From Crocodylus rhombifer (taxonomy: Eukaryota > Chordata > Crocodylia > Crocodylidae): 64,000 nucleotides of DNA. The translations under genes and the position numbers were made by a program. The stretch lies in contig JAVSML010025221.1 of assembly GCA_038503035.1 (NCBI GenBank), positions 372,001-436,000 of the forward strand, read 5' to 3'. Below, piece by piece: positions 1 through 9,948 of this stretch. The notes below the pieces were generated by a model, which saw only the letters and a list, made by a program, of their open reading frames with translations, made no database searches and was not told where the DNA came from. Position 1 is the first letter of the stretch. The number at the start of each line of letters is the position of its first letter.

Positions 1-192
1 TAATTATGTTCCCAGTTAGCGCAAACAGTAGTTTATCACTATGTCACACTGCAATATACAGCATGATCATAAATCTACTACCCAGAGCACACTGGTCAGA
101 CCTTCTCAGCTGTCTGCCCCTATGCAAGTATAACTGCTCACAATAATAAATGCACATCCTTAACTCCCTCACTACACATTTCATCCAAGCAT

Positions 193-315
193 GTAGATCT
201 CAAAGCACTTTACAAATGGTGGCTAGTATCACTATCTGTTTTACAGATGCAGCAATTGACACACAGAGGTGAAGGGAGTTGCCTAAAGTTTTCAGGATTA
301 CATTAGTGTAAGAGT
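193..315 (-). repeat. MIR-like CORE-SINE relic, antisense
   Basis: Read on the minus strand, this stretch follows the familiar MIR/CORE-SINE 3' half: a cytosolic-looking run about being short of, in order, a 'TTGCC' block, a 'CTGTGTGTCAATTG' block, 'CTGTAAAACAGA', and a tail ending 'TTTGTAAAGTGCTTTGAG'. On the plus strand the last block is CTCAAAGCACTTTACAAA at about 208-225. The match is diverged and lacks a clear tRNA-like head. Assignment is by motif order only. Confidence 0.6.
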
Positions 316-3300
316 AGCAGACAGATGACACCACGCATTAAATCAAAATAACTGCCCAATCTGGTGGAAAGTTACCCTTAAAAAAGGGATAAAACTTTAC
401 CAGTGTAAATCACACTAGTTTAGACTTCCTTTGACTGCATTGCCCTGGAGTAGCCCCCACCCCTTTTTTTTTTCCCCAGGGCAAACAGGCTATTGACTCT
501 TCCTGTTGCAAGATGAGGGTAGATGGAGAGCTAACCATCCCTTCATGTAATATTCCTATGACATGAGCTACTTTAGGAAAATTGCACATCTGTCCATTTC
601 TGATCCTGGGGTATATATACATCTGTCTATAAGCCAGATCTGCTTTGTCCTCCAACGGCCACACAACCTCCATCATGCAGAGGCTATGTATTAATAGCAA
701 TGATGTGCCCAGTCAGTACATGCTCCTGGGCTTACCACCTGTGTACTTCCTTTCTTGACAGAAATTTCTTATATGGTCAAGCAAGGAGAAGAGGACAATT
801 CCTTGCTCTTGGCATTCTATGGTTTAGCACTCCCTTCCTCTGGTTTACAGCTCTCTACCTTTCCTCATGTCAACTAATAATGTGGATAGAGGTTTATGGT
901 AGCCTTCTATGCAAACCGGACATTTCCTCATGGTCACATTTGGGTGCATGACAGAGTTTGTACTTTCAAACTAAGATAACCTTACACAAGGAGGTTCTCA
1001 CCTGGAGTCCCCAACTGAGTTCAAGGGTCCCAACTGCCCTGGAGTTCTTGTGTTGTTAAACAGGAAGTTCGCCCCAGATTGTTCCAGCTAGGTGCAAGAG
1101 GAATCCTGGGACAGTCCAAATATGGATTAGTTATTTAAGGGATGGGAAAGGCTTGAACACCCCCACACCACATTGTTTTGAATTAATCTTGTCAGTGGAG
1201 CAGAGGGGAAAGGAGACATTCAATGCTAAGTTCTCACAGGCAGGCATTTTTCAGTGACATAAGCCCCTGATGCACGTGACCCGTGTTCACACCCTACGCT
1301 GTTTTGCTTGCCCACCCTGTTTCAGATGGTCTACATTACCTCGCTCTGGCAAAGCTCTTTTTTTCTTCCTGCATTTCTGTATATTTTACATTTCTTTAAG
1401 CCAGATGCAACTTGTCCTTTTCAATGTGTGGACTAACCATGCATCTGAGAAGATGATTGGTCCCTGAAGGTTTACTTACAGGGAGGGGAAAACAGTTCCA
1501 TTACAGAAGGGGTGTTTAATTCTCAGTATAATTATGCAACAAAGCCTTAGCAGATGCTCTCATCTTCATTTCTCTGCTGAACTAATTACACTTTTAGAAC
1601 CTTGTAACTGCTGTTGTTCTCATGAAAACCATGGAATAAGCCAGATAATTGAAGCCACATAAGTGTCAAAAGTCCTGTGTCCTATTCACCTGCTCTTCCT
1701 GCCCTAGGAAGGATGTGGGTTGATCTTGAGAGGAAAGACCTCAGATCAGTTTTGTTTCTTTCTTCTTCCAAAATCAGCTGCTAAGTGAAATAACAAAGTG
1801 TGCACAGGAATACTAACAGAGCTTTGTTTTTCCTCCATGTTAAAAGCCAGCAGCTGCTTAGTGTTTCATAGAGCAAGATAAGCAATGTGACATTTGTGGC
1901 CATTCACATGCATTGATTTGTTTTAGTTTATTGTGTTCTCAACTGAATTTCTTAGTGCTTCAGGACTGGAAAAAAGCCCAATGAATATCAGAATGATGAA
2001 ATTGCTAGGAAGACAAAGAAAATCAAGTAAACAAAGCGTGAGTTAATAGTTCTTCTATAGCCTGGCTTTGCTGACAAGAGAATTAGAGCAAGATAATCTT
2101 GGCAAGCTTTATGTTGTGTTAGCTGCGCAAACTTTTTTCTTTCCTCATTTACAGTCTCTTAATAGTTTGGGTGGGATCTTTTTTCTACATTTCATGGAGA
2201 GATTGATTCATCTGTTCATTAGCAGATTTTTTTTAAAGCACAGAGCATTTTTTTTAAAGAACTCATCGATATGTTCCTGATGATTTTATTTAAGTTTATT
2301 TAGAGGCCAAACTCAGCTTTTTTCCGGATGATCTATTTTTGTCAGGTTCTCTTGATTATTTGTTTTATCAGAGCAGATCTCCTTTCTCCTTCGGTTTTTT
2401 TTATTTGGAAGAATTATTTTTTTCCTAGTGACCTTGATTTGCTGCTAATGTCACATCTTCCATCTTAGGTTGCTATTTTAGTCTCTCATTTTTTTTCCTG
2501 ACCCATGTACTCAAATTAGCATCCTTCACAAAGTCCTTCTGCACTCATATGTAACATCTCTCCCCCACTAAGCACAAAGGCAAAGCAAACTGCTTTGGGC
2601 CTTTCATCAATGCTGCTTCCTGGACCAGCTAGCCAGCACCTTGATAAAGTGACAAAATGAACCCACTTTTGTAATCCATTTTTGCTCAAAAGAGCAAGGC
2701 TGCATTGCTCTGAATGTATTTAAGCCAATGTTGCTTACACTGAGTGCTCAACTAACATGTTAGCAACTACAGGGTTGGAAACATTTGCATCTACCCTAGA
2801 TATGCATCAAGAAATTAATCCAACAAGTTGCTCAACTGTTAAGTCTTGATCCAACAAGTGAAAAGGCAAGTGGTTTTGCAGGATTAGAGCAAAGGGGTTT
2901 AGCCTTTTTCAGGCTCAAGCTCCATTTTTCCACGTGTCCTCAAATCTGCAGAAGCAACATTTTGATAATTAGGTAACATGTTTTCCCCACAAGCCTGAGT
3001 CACTATAATCAGATTGGGTTGAATTTAAAAAAAATTGCTGGTATTTTTTACAAATGAAAGCAGGTTCAAGTGCATCTGATTTGTGATCACCAGTGATATC
3101 CATTAAAGTGTTTCTGAAGTATGAAAGCATCACAAATGTATAGTGTATATGACTACTGGGCTGAAAGGCAGTCACGCTGCCCTGAGTGCGTTTTCTTTGG
3201 AACCAATGCTGTTTAGAAACAGACTGATGCAGTTTTCATTTATGTGTATTCTCAGTTAGGAAAGAGATTTAAAAATCCTAACCTAACAGAAGTACTCATA

Positions 3301-4137
3301 CTGGTTCTCTTGTAACACCAAGCCCAGGAAAAGCATTGGTTTGGCTGTTTTCTTTAGTTATACTTGTAAATCCCAGTTTACAATTGCTATTGCACACATC
3401 AGAATGTGCATTGAGAGGATTATTGGTAGTCAGTAACACAGCTTTTGGCCTCATGCCTTCTACCACCATCTGAAGCCTGTCAAAATAAGCCAGAAATGTA
3501 TGGCATGTCATGTCTTATTATACCAAGAATTAATCTGGTAAAATGGAAAGAGCATGACGTGAGCTGTTATTTACTAGAACACCGAAGGAATGCAGAAGGG
3601 GGAAGTCCCTTTTACCTTGAGCCAATCTAAATGTAGTTTTTGCTTGAAGGGAGCAATACCTCTGGCATACTTTTACCATACAGACAAGTTATGGGTACTG
3701 ATTTATGTTTAGGAACTAGAAGCCCTCCAGTTAGACCCCCAGACACTGGACACTCAACACTGTCAATAATCATAAGCAGTTCATGCTCCAGAGTTTACTA
3801 TGTAATTAGAACATGACAAAACAACATTTTAACAAAGAAGAAAGGTTGAGGTAAATCACATTAAACACACATGCAACATAAAACTCAAGCAAGTGCAGAG
3901 TTTTACTTCTTTAATTATTGTTTTTTTGTTATAATTCTGAATTATGTGACATTCCGGTTGTCAGGGGACAGGACTTATTATGTACCTTTTTTTTTTAAGA
4001 ATAAATGTTACCCGCAATTCATTTTCCCTCCTTTTCCTACTCCAAGAGTCATCTGTACCAATATATTTCATAAGGCTTTGTTACACGGTAATTTTACACA
4101 GCTCCCGGAGCTCTTAACCCCTAGAGTGTTGACACAT
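316..4137. other. No recognisable gene or repeat
   Basis: I see no gene here. The reading frames are short, unrelated to families I know and not arranged as exons. The DNA is AT-rich with many T-runs (for example around 2220-2480). Short frames around 700-950 and 3871-4140 have no recognisable domain and are treated as chance. Confidence 0.55.
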
Positions 4138-4140
4138 TAA

Positions 4141-4679
4141 TACATGAAACTTGTTTTAAGCACCCTTTAGGTGACTTAAAGTTATCCATGATCTGTGATA
4201 TCTAGCTTGTGATACATTAATATGTAGCCACTCTAGGCTACATGCAAGTGTGATATACCCCCCACCCACCCTTCCTGTCCCCCACTGGGGCAGATATAAC
4301 CCACTTCCCCCTTACCTGGATCCAGCCACTCCTCCCTCCCTGGCTCCAGTCCACCAGTCCAGATTGACCCACTGTCCCCCTCCCTCACCGGCCTGGATTG
4401 GCCTGTTGACCTCCTGCCTTCCCTTCCCCCCACTCTCCCAAATCAGGGCCACCACCTCAGATCTCTGCTCACCCACATTATAGCTCCTGGCTTGCATGTG
4501 GTTGCTGGTGTCAGCCTGGGGGAGCAGGCAGAGAAGGGGAACCTGCCTGCCCAGCTGCTACTACCGCTGCTGCCCAGAGAGATAAATTGAGGGATGGGGG
4601 AGGAGGGAAAGGGGGATTCTTACAATCCTCAAGCCCCGTGCTTGACTATGCATGCAACTGAAGCTTAAAGTATAATGCA
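4141..4679. mobile_element. Possible Harbinger-like MITE (TAA flanks)
   Basis: The stretch is flanked by TAA on both sides (4138-4140 and 4680-4682). Its ends are imperfect inverted repeats of about 20 bases: the left end begins TACATGAAACTTG and ends the arm in TTTTAAGC, and the right end reversed reads TGCATTATACTTTAAGC. A TAA target duplication is typical of PIF/Harbinger elements. The centre is a GC-rich polypyrimidine tract (4257-4450) with no coding potential. A small hairpin (ATGTAGCC/GGCTACAT) lies at 4222-4243. The terminal match is weak, so this could be chance. Confidence 0.4.
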
Positions 4680-5110
4680 TAACAAAGCCCATAGATATAA
4701 ATTTTATGCCCAAATATTCCTTCAAGAGACTTCTTCACATACACCAAAGACAGCTTTTATTTATTTTTATAAGCAAAACAGAATTCCCTTGTATTGGAGT
4801 CAGTTTCATTTGGCACTTACTTGGCAACTATGAATTAAATGTTGTCCTCTTGCCTTGTCTCATTGTCTTCCATCACCTCCTTGGGTTTGTTCACCATTTG
4901 TACATTTTCATGCCTTTGAGTTATGAGCTCTTTGAAACAGGGATTCGTATGCAGATTAAGGTGATACAGTCATAAAGTTATAATCTCCATCAGGTGTTTT
5001 AGGCACTATTACAATAGAAATAAATAATAGAAATAAATGGGTGGTATGGCATCTGGCTTCAAACACCCGCTCACATGCTGTCTTAGTCCACGCAGTAAAG
5101 GGCGTACATT

Positions 5111-6204
5111 TGATAGCTTCATGGAACCCTTGAGGCGGGTATCGGTTGCCTCAGGGACCACCCCCAAACTTGCCTGCCATGACTTTGAATGTTACACCGG
5201 TGGACAGGGTAGCCTCTGGAGACTCCTCAGGAGTGATCACTTCACTAGCCAGATGTTTATGGGGCTCCACCTCCCCAACCTTATGACAACCTTACCTTAT
5301 GACACCCCAACCTTATGACAACTTCTACACCCCTACACCCCAACCTTATGACAACTTCTGACGGGACACCGGGTCTTAAGGTGGCCATTCCTCCAGCATG
5401 GGTGTTCCTAAGTTTTGTCGCCTCTTCGAGGCCCTATGCTTTATCCCCTCACTTCCCGTGAGTGGGATGGCAGATTAGCTTAGCTCCTGTGTCTAGAGTT
5501 CCCTGCTGCTGACACGTTCTGCTCCTGAGGCCTGTTCGGGCGCCCTCATGCCAACAAAAAGAAAAAGAAAAAAGGAAAAAAAATCCTGTAAATCTGGGGT
5601 CGTATGGGCCTGTCCCCTCAGCGCTCCTGCCTGTACCTGGCAAGGTTCTCCCCGACATCATTCCCTTGACATCTCCCTTCCTTTTTCATCCCCAGCCCGT
5701 CTCCACAGCCCAATACCAGGGTGGGTCGCAGCCTCTCTCTCTGGGTTTCCGTCTTTGTCTCTCTGTTGACCAGTGCCTCCAACGCTGAGCTCCCTTGGCG
5801 GTGTTTGGAGCTTGTCACCCCAAGCACTCCCCCGTCTGGGGTTCAACTTTGTTGCCACCGCCGCTGGGAGCCCCTGGCCTCTGCTGCTGCTCCCTGCCCG
5901 GGTTGCCTTTGATCACACCAGCGCACCCCACTACCGGCGTGAGGAGCCTCTTCCGCCTCTCTCATTCCCCCTACCCCTTCGCCGGTGCCTGCCTTTATTC
6001 CTGCTGGCTGGTGATTCCTTATGACATCACCCACCCGCTTGAAATGAATAAAGGTGCAGCTTGTGAACCACATGGACTCACTCCTCTGCTCCTCTGGCAT
6101 TGTCTCCCCTGTAAGTAACTATTTTTGTTTCTTTTTTTATATCCGTCCTTGCCGTGTCCCACAGGCTCGGTTCCTAGGTCACTTTTCTTGTTGTTCCCAA
6201 GACA
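5111..6204 (+). mobile_element. Solo LTR, family shared with 58.2-59.3 kb
   Basis: This about 1.09-kb block aligns along its length with the minus-strand block at 58181-59283, which is about 1.10 kb. Shared landmarks include the start (TTCATGGAACCC here, TTCGTGGATTCCC there), ACTTTGAATGTTAC, a GGGGCTCCACCTCCCC block, a TGACATCA site at 6022-6029, ACTTGTGAAC-type sequence after the promoter area, a GTAAGTA-type donor and a terminus of the form CCC..GACA. AATAAA occurs at 6047-6052. The equal length, the TG-to-CA outline and the promoter/polyA layout fit a solo LTR of an endogenous retroviral or other LTR element. No internal coding region is present on either side. I found no convincing flanking target duplication. 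A short tandem run of CCTTATGACAACTTCT-like units lies at about 5273-5360. Confidence 0.65.
6022..6052 (+). promoter_or_regulatory. LTR CRE-like site and polyadenylation signal
   Basis: TGACATCA (6022-6029) differs by one base from the CREB/ATF consensus, and the aligned position in the second copy has the perfect TGACGTCA. AATAAA follows at 6047-6052. The pair is where a U3 promoter and R-region polyA signal would sit in an LTR. Activity is inferred, not shown. Confidence 0.5.
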
Positions 6205-6692
6205 GGGTGAAAAAAATCAACACTGATACATGTGTAGGATATCTCTATGATGCTTAGGAAAAGTCTACTATTCTCAGAGTAGGTTCTGAGAAGCAGCTCT
6301 TTCTGCTGGATTTGTGAAAGCAAATTTTATTTACTGCTTTTGCCACCATTAGTCACTGTGAACTTCACCAAATACACTAATCTTACACAGATTTATCTCT
6401 CTCTGGAGAAAGGATCCACTTCCTCTTAGGGTCCTAACCACTCCAAAGTCAGAACCTAGAGTGAATTAGTCTTTTTACTTTGAAAAATATTTTTTTCAAG
6501 GAAGATGGTTTTTTTACCAAACTACACTGCACTCTTCGACATCTTAATAGAATACAGCTATTATCATTTTTCAGGCACTCTGAAAATGACTGTTACAATG
6601 CAGCTTCTGGCATTGAATTTATGGCTACAAGTAAAAAATAAAAAGCAGGCAAACTCCAAAGGGAGTATGACTTTAAAACAATTAATAACTTT
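6205..6692. other. No recognisable gene or repeat
   Basis: AT-rich DNA between the LTR and the next interspersed repeat. I see nothing coding and no terminal repeats. Confidence 0.5.
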
Positions 6693-6960
6693 CAGGGGTG
6701 TAGGTTGTAGCCATGTTGGTCTAAGGACATAGCCAAACATAGTTCTTTGGGTGAATCTGGTATCTTTTATTAGACCAACTAAATAGTTGGAGAACAATTT
6801 TTAAGCAAGCTTTCGGGTTCAAAAACCCTTCGTCAGGCTAAGGAAGTTTCAGCAGTTGGTGTGTGCTCTTCCTGGATGGAATGAAAAGTAAAAAAGTCAG
6901 AGGCTGTGCTGGTATGCATACAAGACAGGTAGTCAGTTTCAAGCACTCCTCCACATTAGT
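6693..6960. repeat. Interspersed repeat, family unassigned
   Basis: The string GTAGCCATGTTGGTCTAAG (6708-6726), the palindrome-like TTATTAGACCAACTAAATAG (6768 onward) and GCTTTCGGGTTCAAAAACCC followed by TTCGTCAGG (6819-6837) match a sequence pattern I know as a common dispersed repeat of turtles and crocodilians. I cannot place it in a superfamily. TAGCCATGTTGG resembles a pol III A box and GGTTCAAAA a weak B box, but they are about 110 bases apart, which is too far for a tRNA-type promoter. Boundaries are approximate. Confidence 0.5.
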
Positions 6961-7644
6961 AGTGAAAATATGAAATACTGGAAACAATCAGGTGATTAAT
7001 GCTTTAGCTACTAATTAAAGTTTTGAGGCATTATTTAAAATCAGAACTTTTAGTAGGAAGTCACATGATCAGAATTACATCAGAGGCATAACAAAGAGAC
7101 TTGTGCCCTGATCAAAATATGCCAGAAAGCAAGGAGTAAGTAAGGGACAGTGTTCAGTATTCCCTGCCCCAAGAACTCTAGCTCTGTCGCTGTTTGCCTG
7201 CTGCAGCAGCTGCTACAATAGTGGAGTGCCCCACAACCTGCTACAGCCATGGCAAAGACTCTGAGAGGGGGGGCAGTCAGAGCACCCTCTAAACTAGCAC
7301 CTGGGGTGAATTCAATAGTAGTAAAGCACTAATCTGAATATCACATCTATACGTGATATTTGGCAAGACAGAACAGAAGCTGAGAGGGATTTTGAAACTT
7401 TGGGGACTAAAAACAACTGTATAGGACAGCAGACCAATATGTTATCAAATTTAATTTGAAAAAAATATGAAAATGAACAGACTAATGGATTAATATATTT
7501 TCTGGACCATCATGGCTACAACAACAACACTTCAACCACTTTTGTAGCTAGCCATCTGACAGGTTAGACTACGGAAAACTTTTTTGTAGCATTATTTTTC
7601 CTGTCCTTCTGCTATATGTGCCGGGGGGTGGGGGGTGTATTTTT
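6961..7644. other. No recognisable gene or repeat
   Basis: Nothing coding is visible. A G-rich run (GGGGGGTGGGGGGTG) lies at about 7623-7637, just before the LINE fragment. Confidence 0.5.
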
Positions 7645-8116
7645 CCCCACCTTCCTCAGACACATTGGGGATTGGTTGCAGCCAAGTCTGGAAATTTTTA
7701 CTGAGGTGTTTTAATGTTTTTTGCTGGGGCTTAAACCAAGAGGCTTCTGTCTAGAGGGTCTTGCACTTCTGCATTTGGGACCAGGAAGGAATTTTCCTCC
7801 ATAGTCAGACTGGTGTGGACTATGGGGGTTTTTACCTTCCTCTATAGCTGGGGGAAGGTCGGGGTCAGGGAAAAGCAGTTTAACAACCCTCACAGCATTG
7901 GGACAGTGGCTGTTGTTGTTGCCCTGCTTTGCCGGTGGCAGTTTAGGGTATTCTGTCTTGTGGATAGGCCAAGGTTGACTGTAGTTTTGTTAATAAAATT
8001 AAAGAGTGGACTTGTACAGGATGATTTGAATAGGGATGATCCTGCCTTCAGGCAGGGGGTTAGACTCAATGACCTCTGGCACTCTCTTCCAGCCCTACTT
8101 CTCTGTGATTCTGTAA
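7645..8116 (+). mobile_element. CR1/L3-like LINE 3' end
   Basis: The block reads as a CR1-group 3' untranslated end. Typical landmarks are CTTCCTCAGACACATTGGGG near the start, GGAAGGAATTTTCCTCC at about 7783-7801, GTTTTTACCTTCCTCT near 7829, then CAGGCAGGGGGTTAGACTC and CTCTTCCAGCCCTACTTC, ending in CTGTGATTCTGTAA at 8103-8116. No reverse transcriptase sequence remains, so the copy is strongly 5' truncated. The divergence suggests an old insertion. Confidence 0.75.
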
Positions 8117-8557
8117 GGTGATAGGGGATTGGTCAATGGTTGAGGCTATTGTGTTTAAGCATGAGCTTTCTTAATTTAATCTTTTGAATGTTTATGGCAC
8201 TTTCTAGAATTTATCCCAGACTTTTGCAAAGAAAATAAGATTCTGCTTCAGGTAGAACAGAATGCTATTTAATGTTTCCAGGCCTGTTATATGATGTCTT
8301 AACAGAAGTGACTGGATTCTACTCAGGTTCTTACAGTGCAGGCTACACTGTACAAGACAAAGTAAAACATGCACCACAGTTATATTACCACTTAAATGCT
8401 TTGTATTCATTTGTTAAACCAATTCTATCAGATGATGCTATGAAATATTCTTAATGAGACTTCAAATCAGCTGACCACATGGATTATACAGGAATCTTTT
8501 GTAGTTTATGGGTATATATTAAAAAAATCCTGCTGCAGATAGAGTTACATCAGCGTA
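8117..8557. other. No recognisable gene or repeat
   Basis: Unique-looking AT-rich DNA. A 60-codon frame at 8272-8454 has no recognisable domain. Confidence 0.5.
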
Positions 8558-8810
8558 GCTGCATCTACACATCGCCATATGGCAACATTGCTACGGCACC
8601 GTGCTTTAGTACTTCCTTCTGGAAGTACTAAAGCACAGCACAGTATAGGTGTTTACTACACCATGCATGCAGTGCAGTTAGATTTCACTGCTACATCATG
8701 GTAGTGGTGCTCTATCCCAAAGGAGCACATTACTATAGTGACGTAGCTGGTGATCACGCGTAGACCTGCATGATAACTACGTTGCCGTAGGGCGATATGT
8801 ATATGCGCCC
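8558..8810. mobile_element. MITE with GCATCTACAC-type ends
   Basis: The left end GCTGCATCTACACATCGCC and the reversed right end GGGCGCATATACATATCGCC form imperfect terminal inverted repeats over about 20 bases. The element is about 250 bp and contains a perfect 16-bp hairpin near its left end (8601-8636). The terminal motif resembles those of the elements at 9373, 48439 and 56411. No target duplication is clear and no coding capacity is present. The superfamily is uncertain. Confidence 0.6.
8601..8636. repeat. Perfect 16-bp inverted repeat
   Basis: GTGCTTTAGTACTTCC (8601-8616) is the exact reverse complement of 8621-8636, with a four-base TTCT loop. It lies inside the MITE and would fold as a stable cruciform or RNA hairpin. 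Confidence 0.9.
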
Positions 8811-9372
8811 TGTAAAACTGATGTCTTCTATCAAGCCTCATATCTCATCCACTTACAACCGATTTCATTTTCTACCATAGGATTTTTGTTGAGCCAGTTG
8901 TTAGTGTCAAAATAATTCCAAATCTTTATAAACTTGTGCCAGGTGGATTTTCCCAACACTCCCTCAATTTAAAAAGAGTTAAAATGATGAGCTGTTGTTT
9001 TAAAATCTGCCTACTCCCACTTCAGTAATGCAGTTTTAGTGCCAAAGAAGAGAGATTCCAAAATCAGATGCCTAAAAAAGGCACAATTAAATAAACATAT
9101 TTATAAGAAACACGGACACTTATTCCTTTACTACAGCCAGATACTAACACCCAGTTTGATCACACAATACCCACAACTGATGACAGTTTAATAGAAAAAT
9201 CTCTCCCCCACCATCCTTTCCTGCTTGTTTCTATTCCCATCCATGTTTTACTATTGAGCAAGCAAAAATACTATGCAGAAAAATCTACTCTGCCAATATT
9301 TCAACTCAGTTGACTATTTGTCCTTGCCACTGCTTTTAACTTCTGCTGATGATGATTGTAGTATTCTGTGAG
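8811..9372. other. No recognisable gene or repeat
   Basis: AT-rich spacer between two MITEs with nothing coding. Confidence 0.5.
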
Positions 9373-9948
9373 TGCATCTACATGTGCTCTCTAATGTGCG
9401 GTAGCCTATTTTACTGTGCATTAAAGTGTCACGTAAAAAATGTTCAATTACACTAATGCAGAGTAAAATAGGCTACTGTGCATTAAGCATCACTTTAAAA
9501 ACATCCACTTTGTTACTGCACATTAGGGTAGCCTAATGTGCATTTATTTAGTAGCTCACACTGGAGGGTGCCTATACCTGAGCATGGAGGCTGGTCCGAT
9601 GTGCTGGAATTGCAACAGGTCACACTAGACTCGATTAAATTGAGTCTGCTGGAGTGTGGCAATTGCCACTCCAGTCACCTCCTGCATTTCATTTATCAGT
9701 GCCCCTGTGCTTAAAATGATGGTGGGAGCACTTGAACTAAAGATAATTGTACGAGCTTTAATTCAAGCACCCCACTGTCATTTTCAGGCATGGGGACATT
9801 TGTATACGAGACACGGTAGTGCTTTAATTGGAGCGGCTCTCAGAGTGGCCTCCCTTTCCCCTCCCCCACCAGAGCACATTCAAAAGTGCCTGGAGGTACT
9901 AAATTTAATGCACATTAGGAAAAGCACATTAATGCACATGTAGATACA
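9373..9948. mobile_element. MITE with TGCATCTACATGTGC ends
   Basis: The left end TGCATCTACATGTGC and the reversed right end TGTATCTACATGTGC differ at one base, and both continue into an AATGTGC block. Just inside the left end, 9401-9428 and 9451-9476 form a hairpin with arms of about 26 bases and two mismatches (GTAGCCTATTTTACT in both). The element is 576 bp and non-coding. I did not find a clear target duplication. Confidence 0.7.
9401..9476. repeat. Hairpin inside MITE
   Basis: The arms (9401-9428 and 9451-9476) both read GTAGCCTATTTTACT when the second is reversed, with a 22-base spacer. Confidence 0.85.

Noticed and set aside
5773..6118. Frames of 83-107 codons in the first LTR
   Set aside because: GC-rich LTR sequence in several overlapping phases, not conserved in the second copy.
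6693..6850. tRNA-like SINE head
   Set aside because: The A-box-like and B-box-like motifs are about 110 bases apart and no cloverleaf can be drawn.
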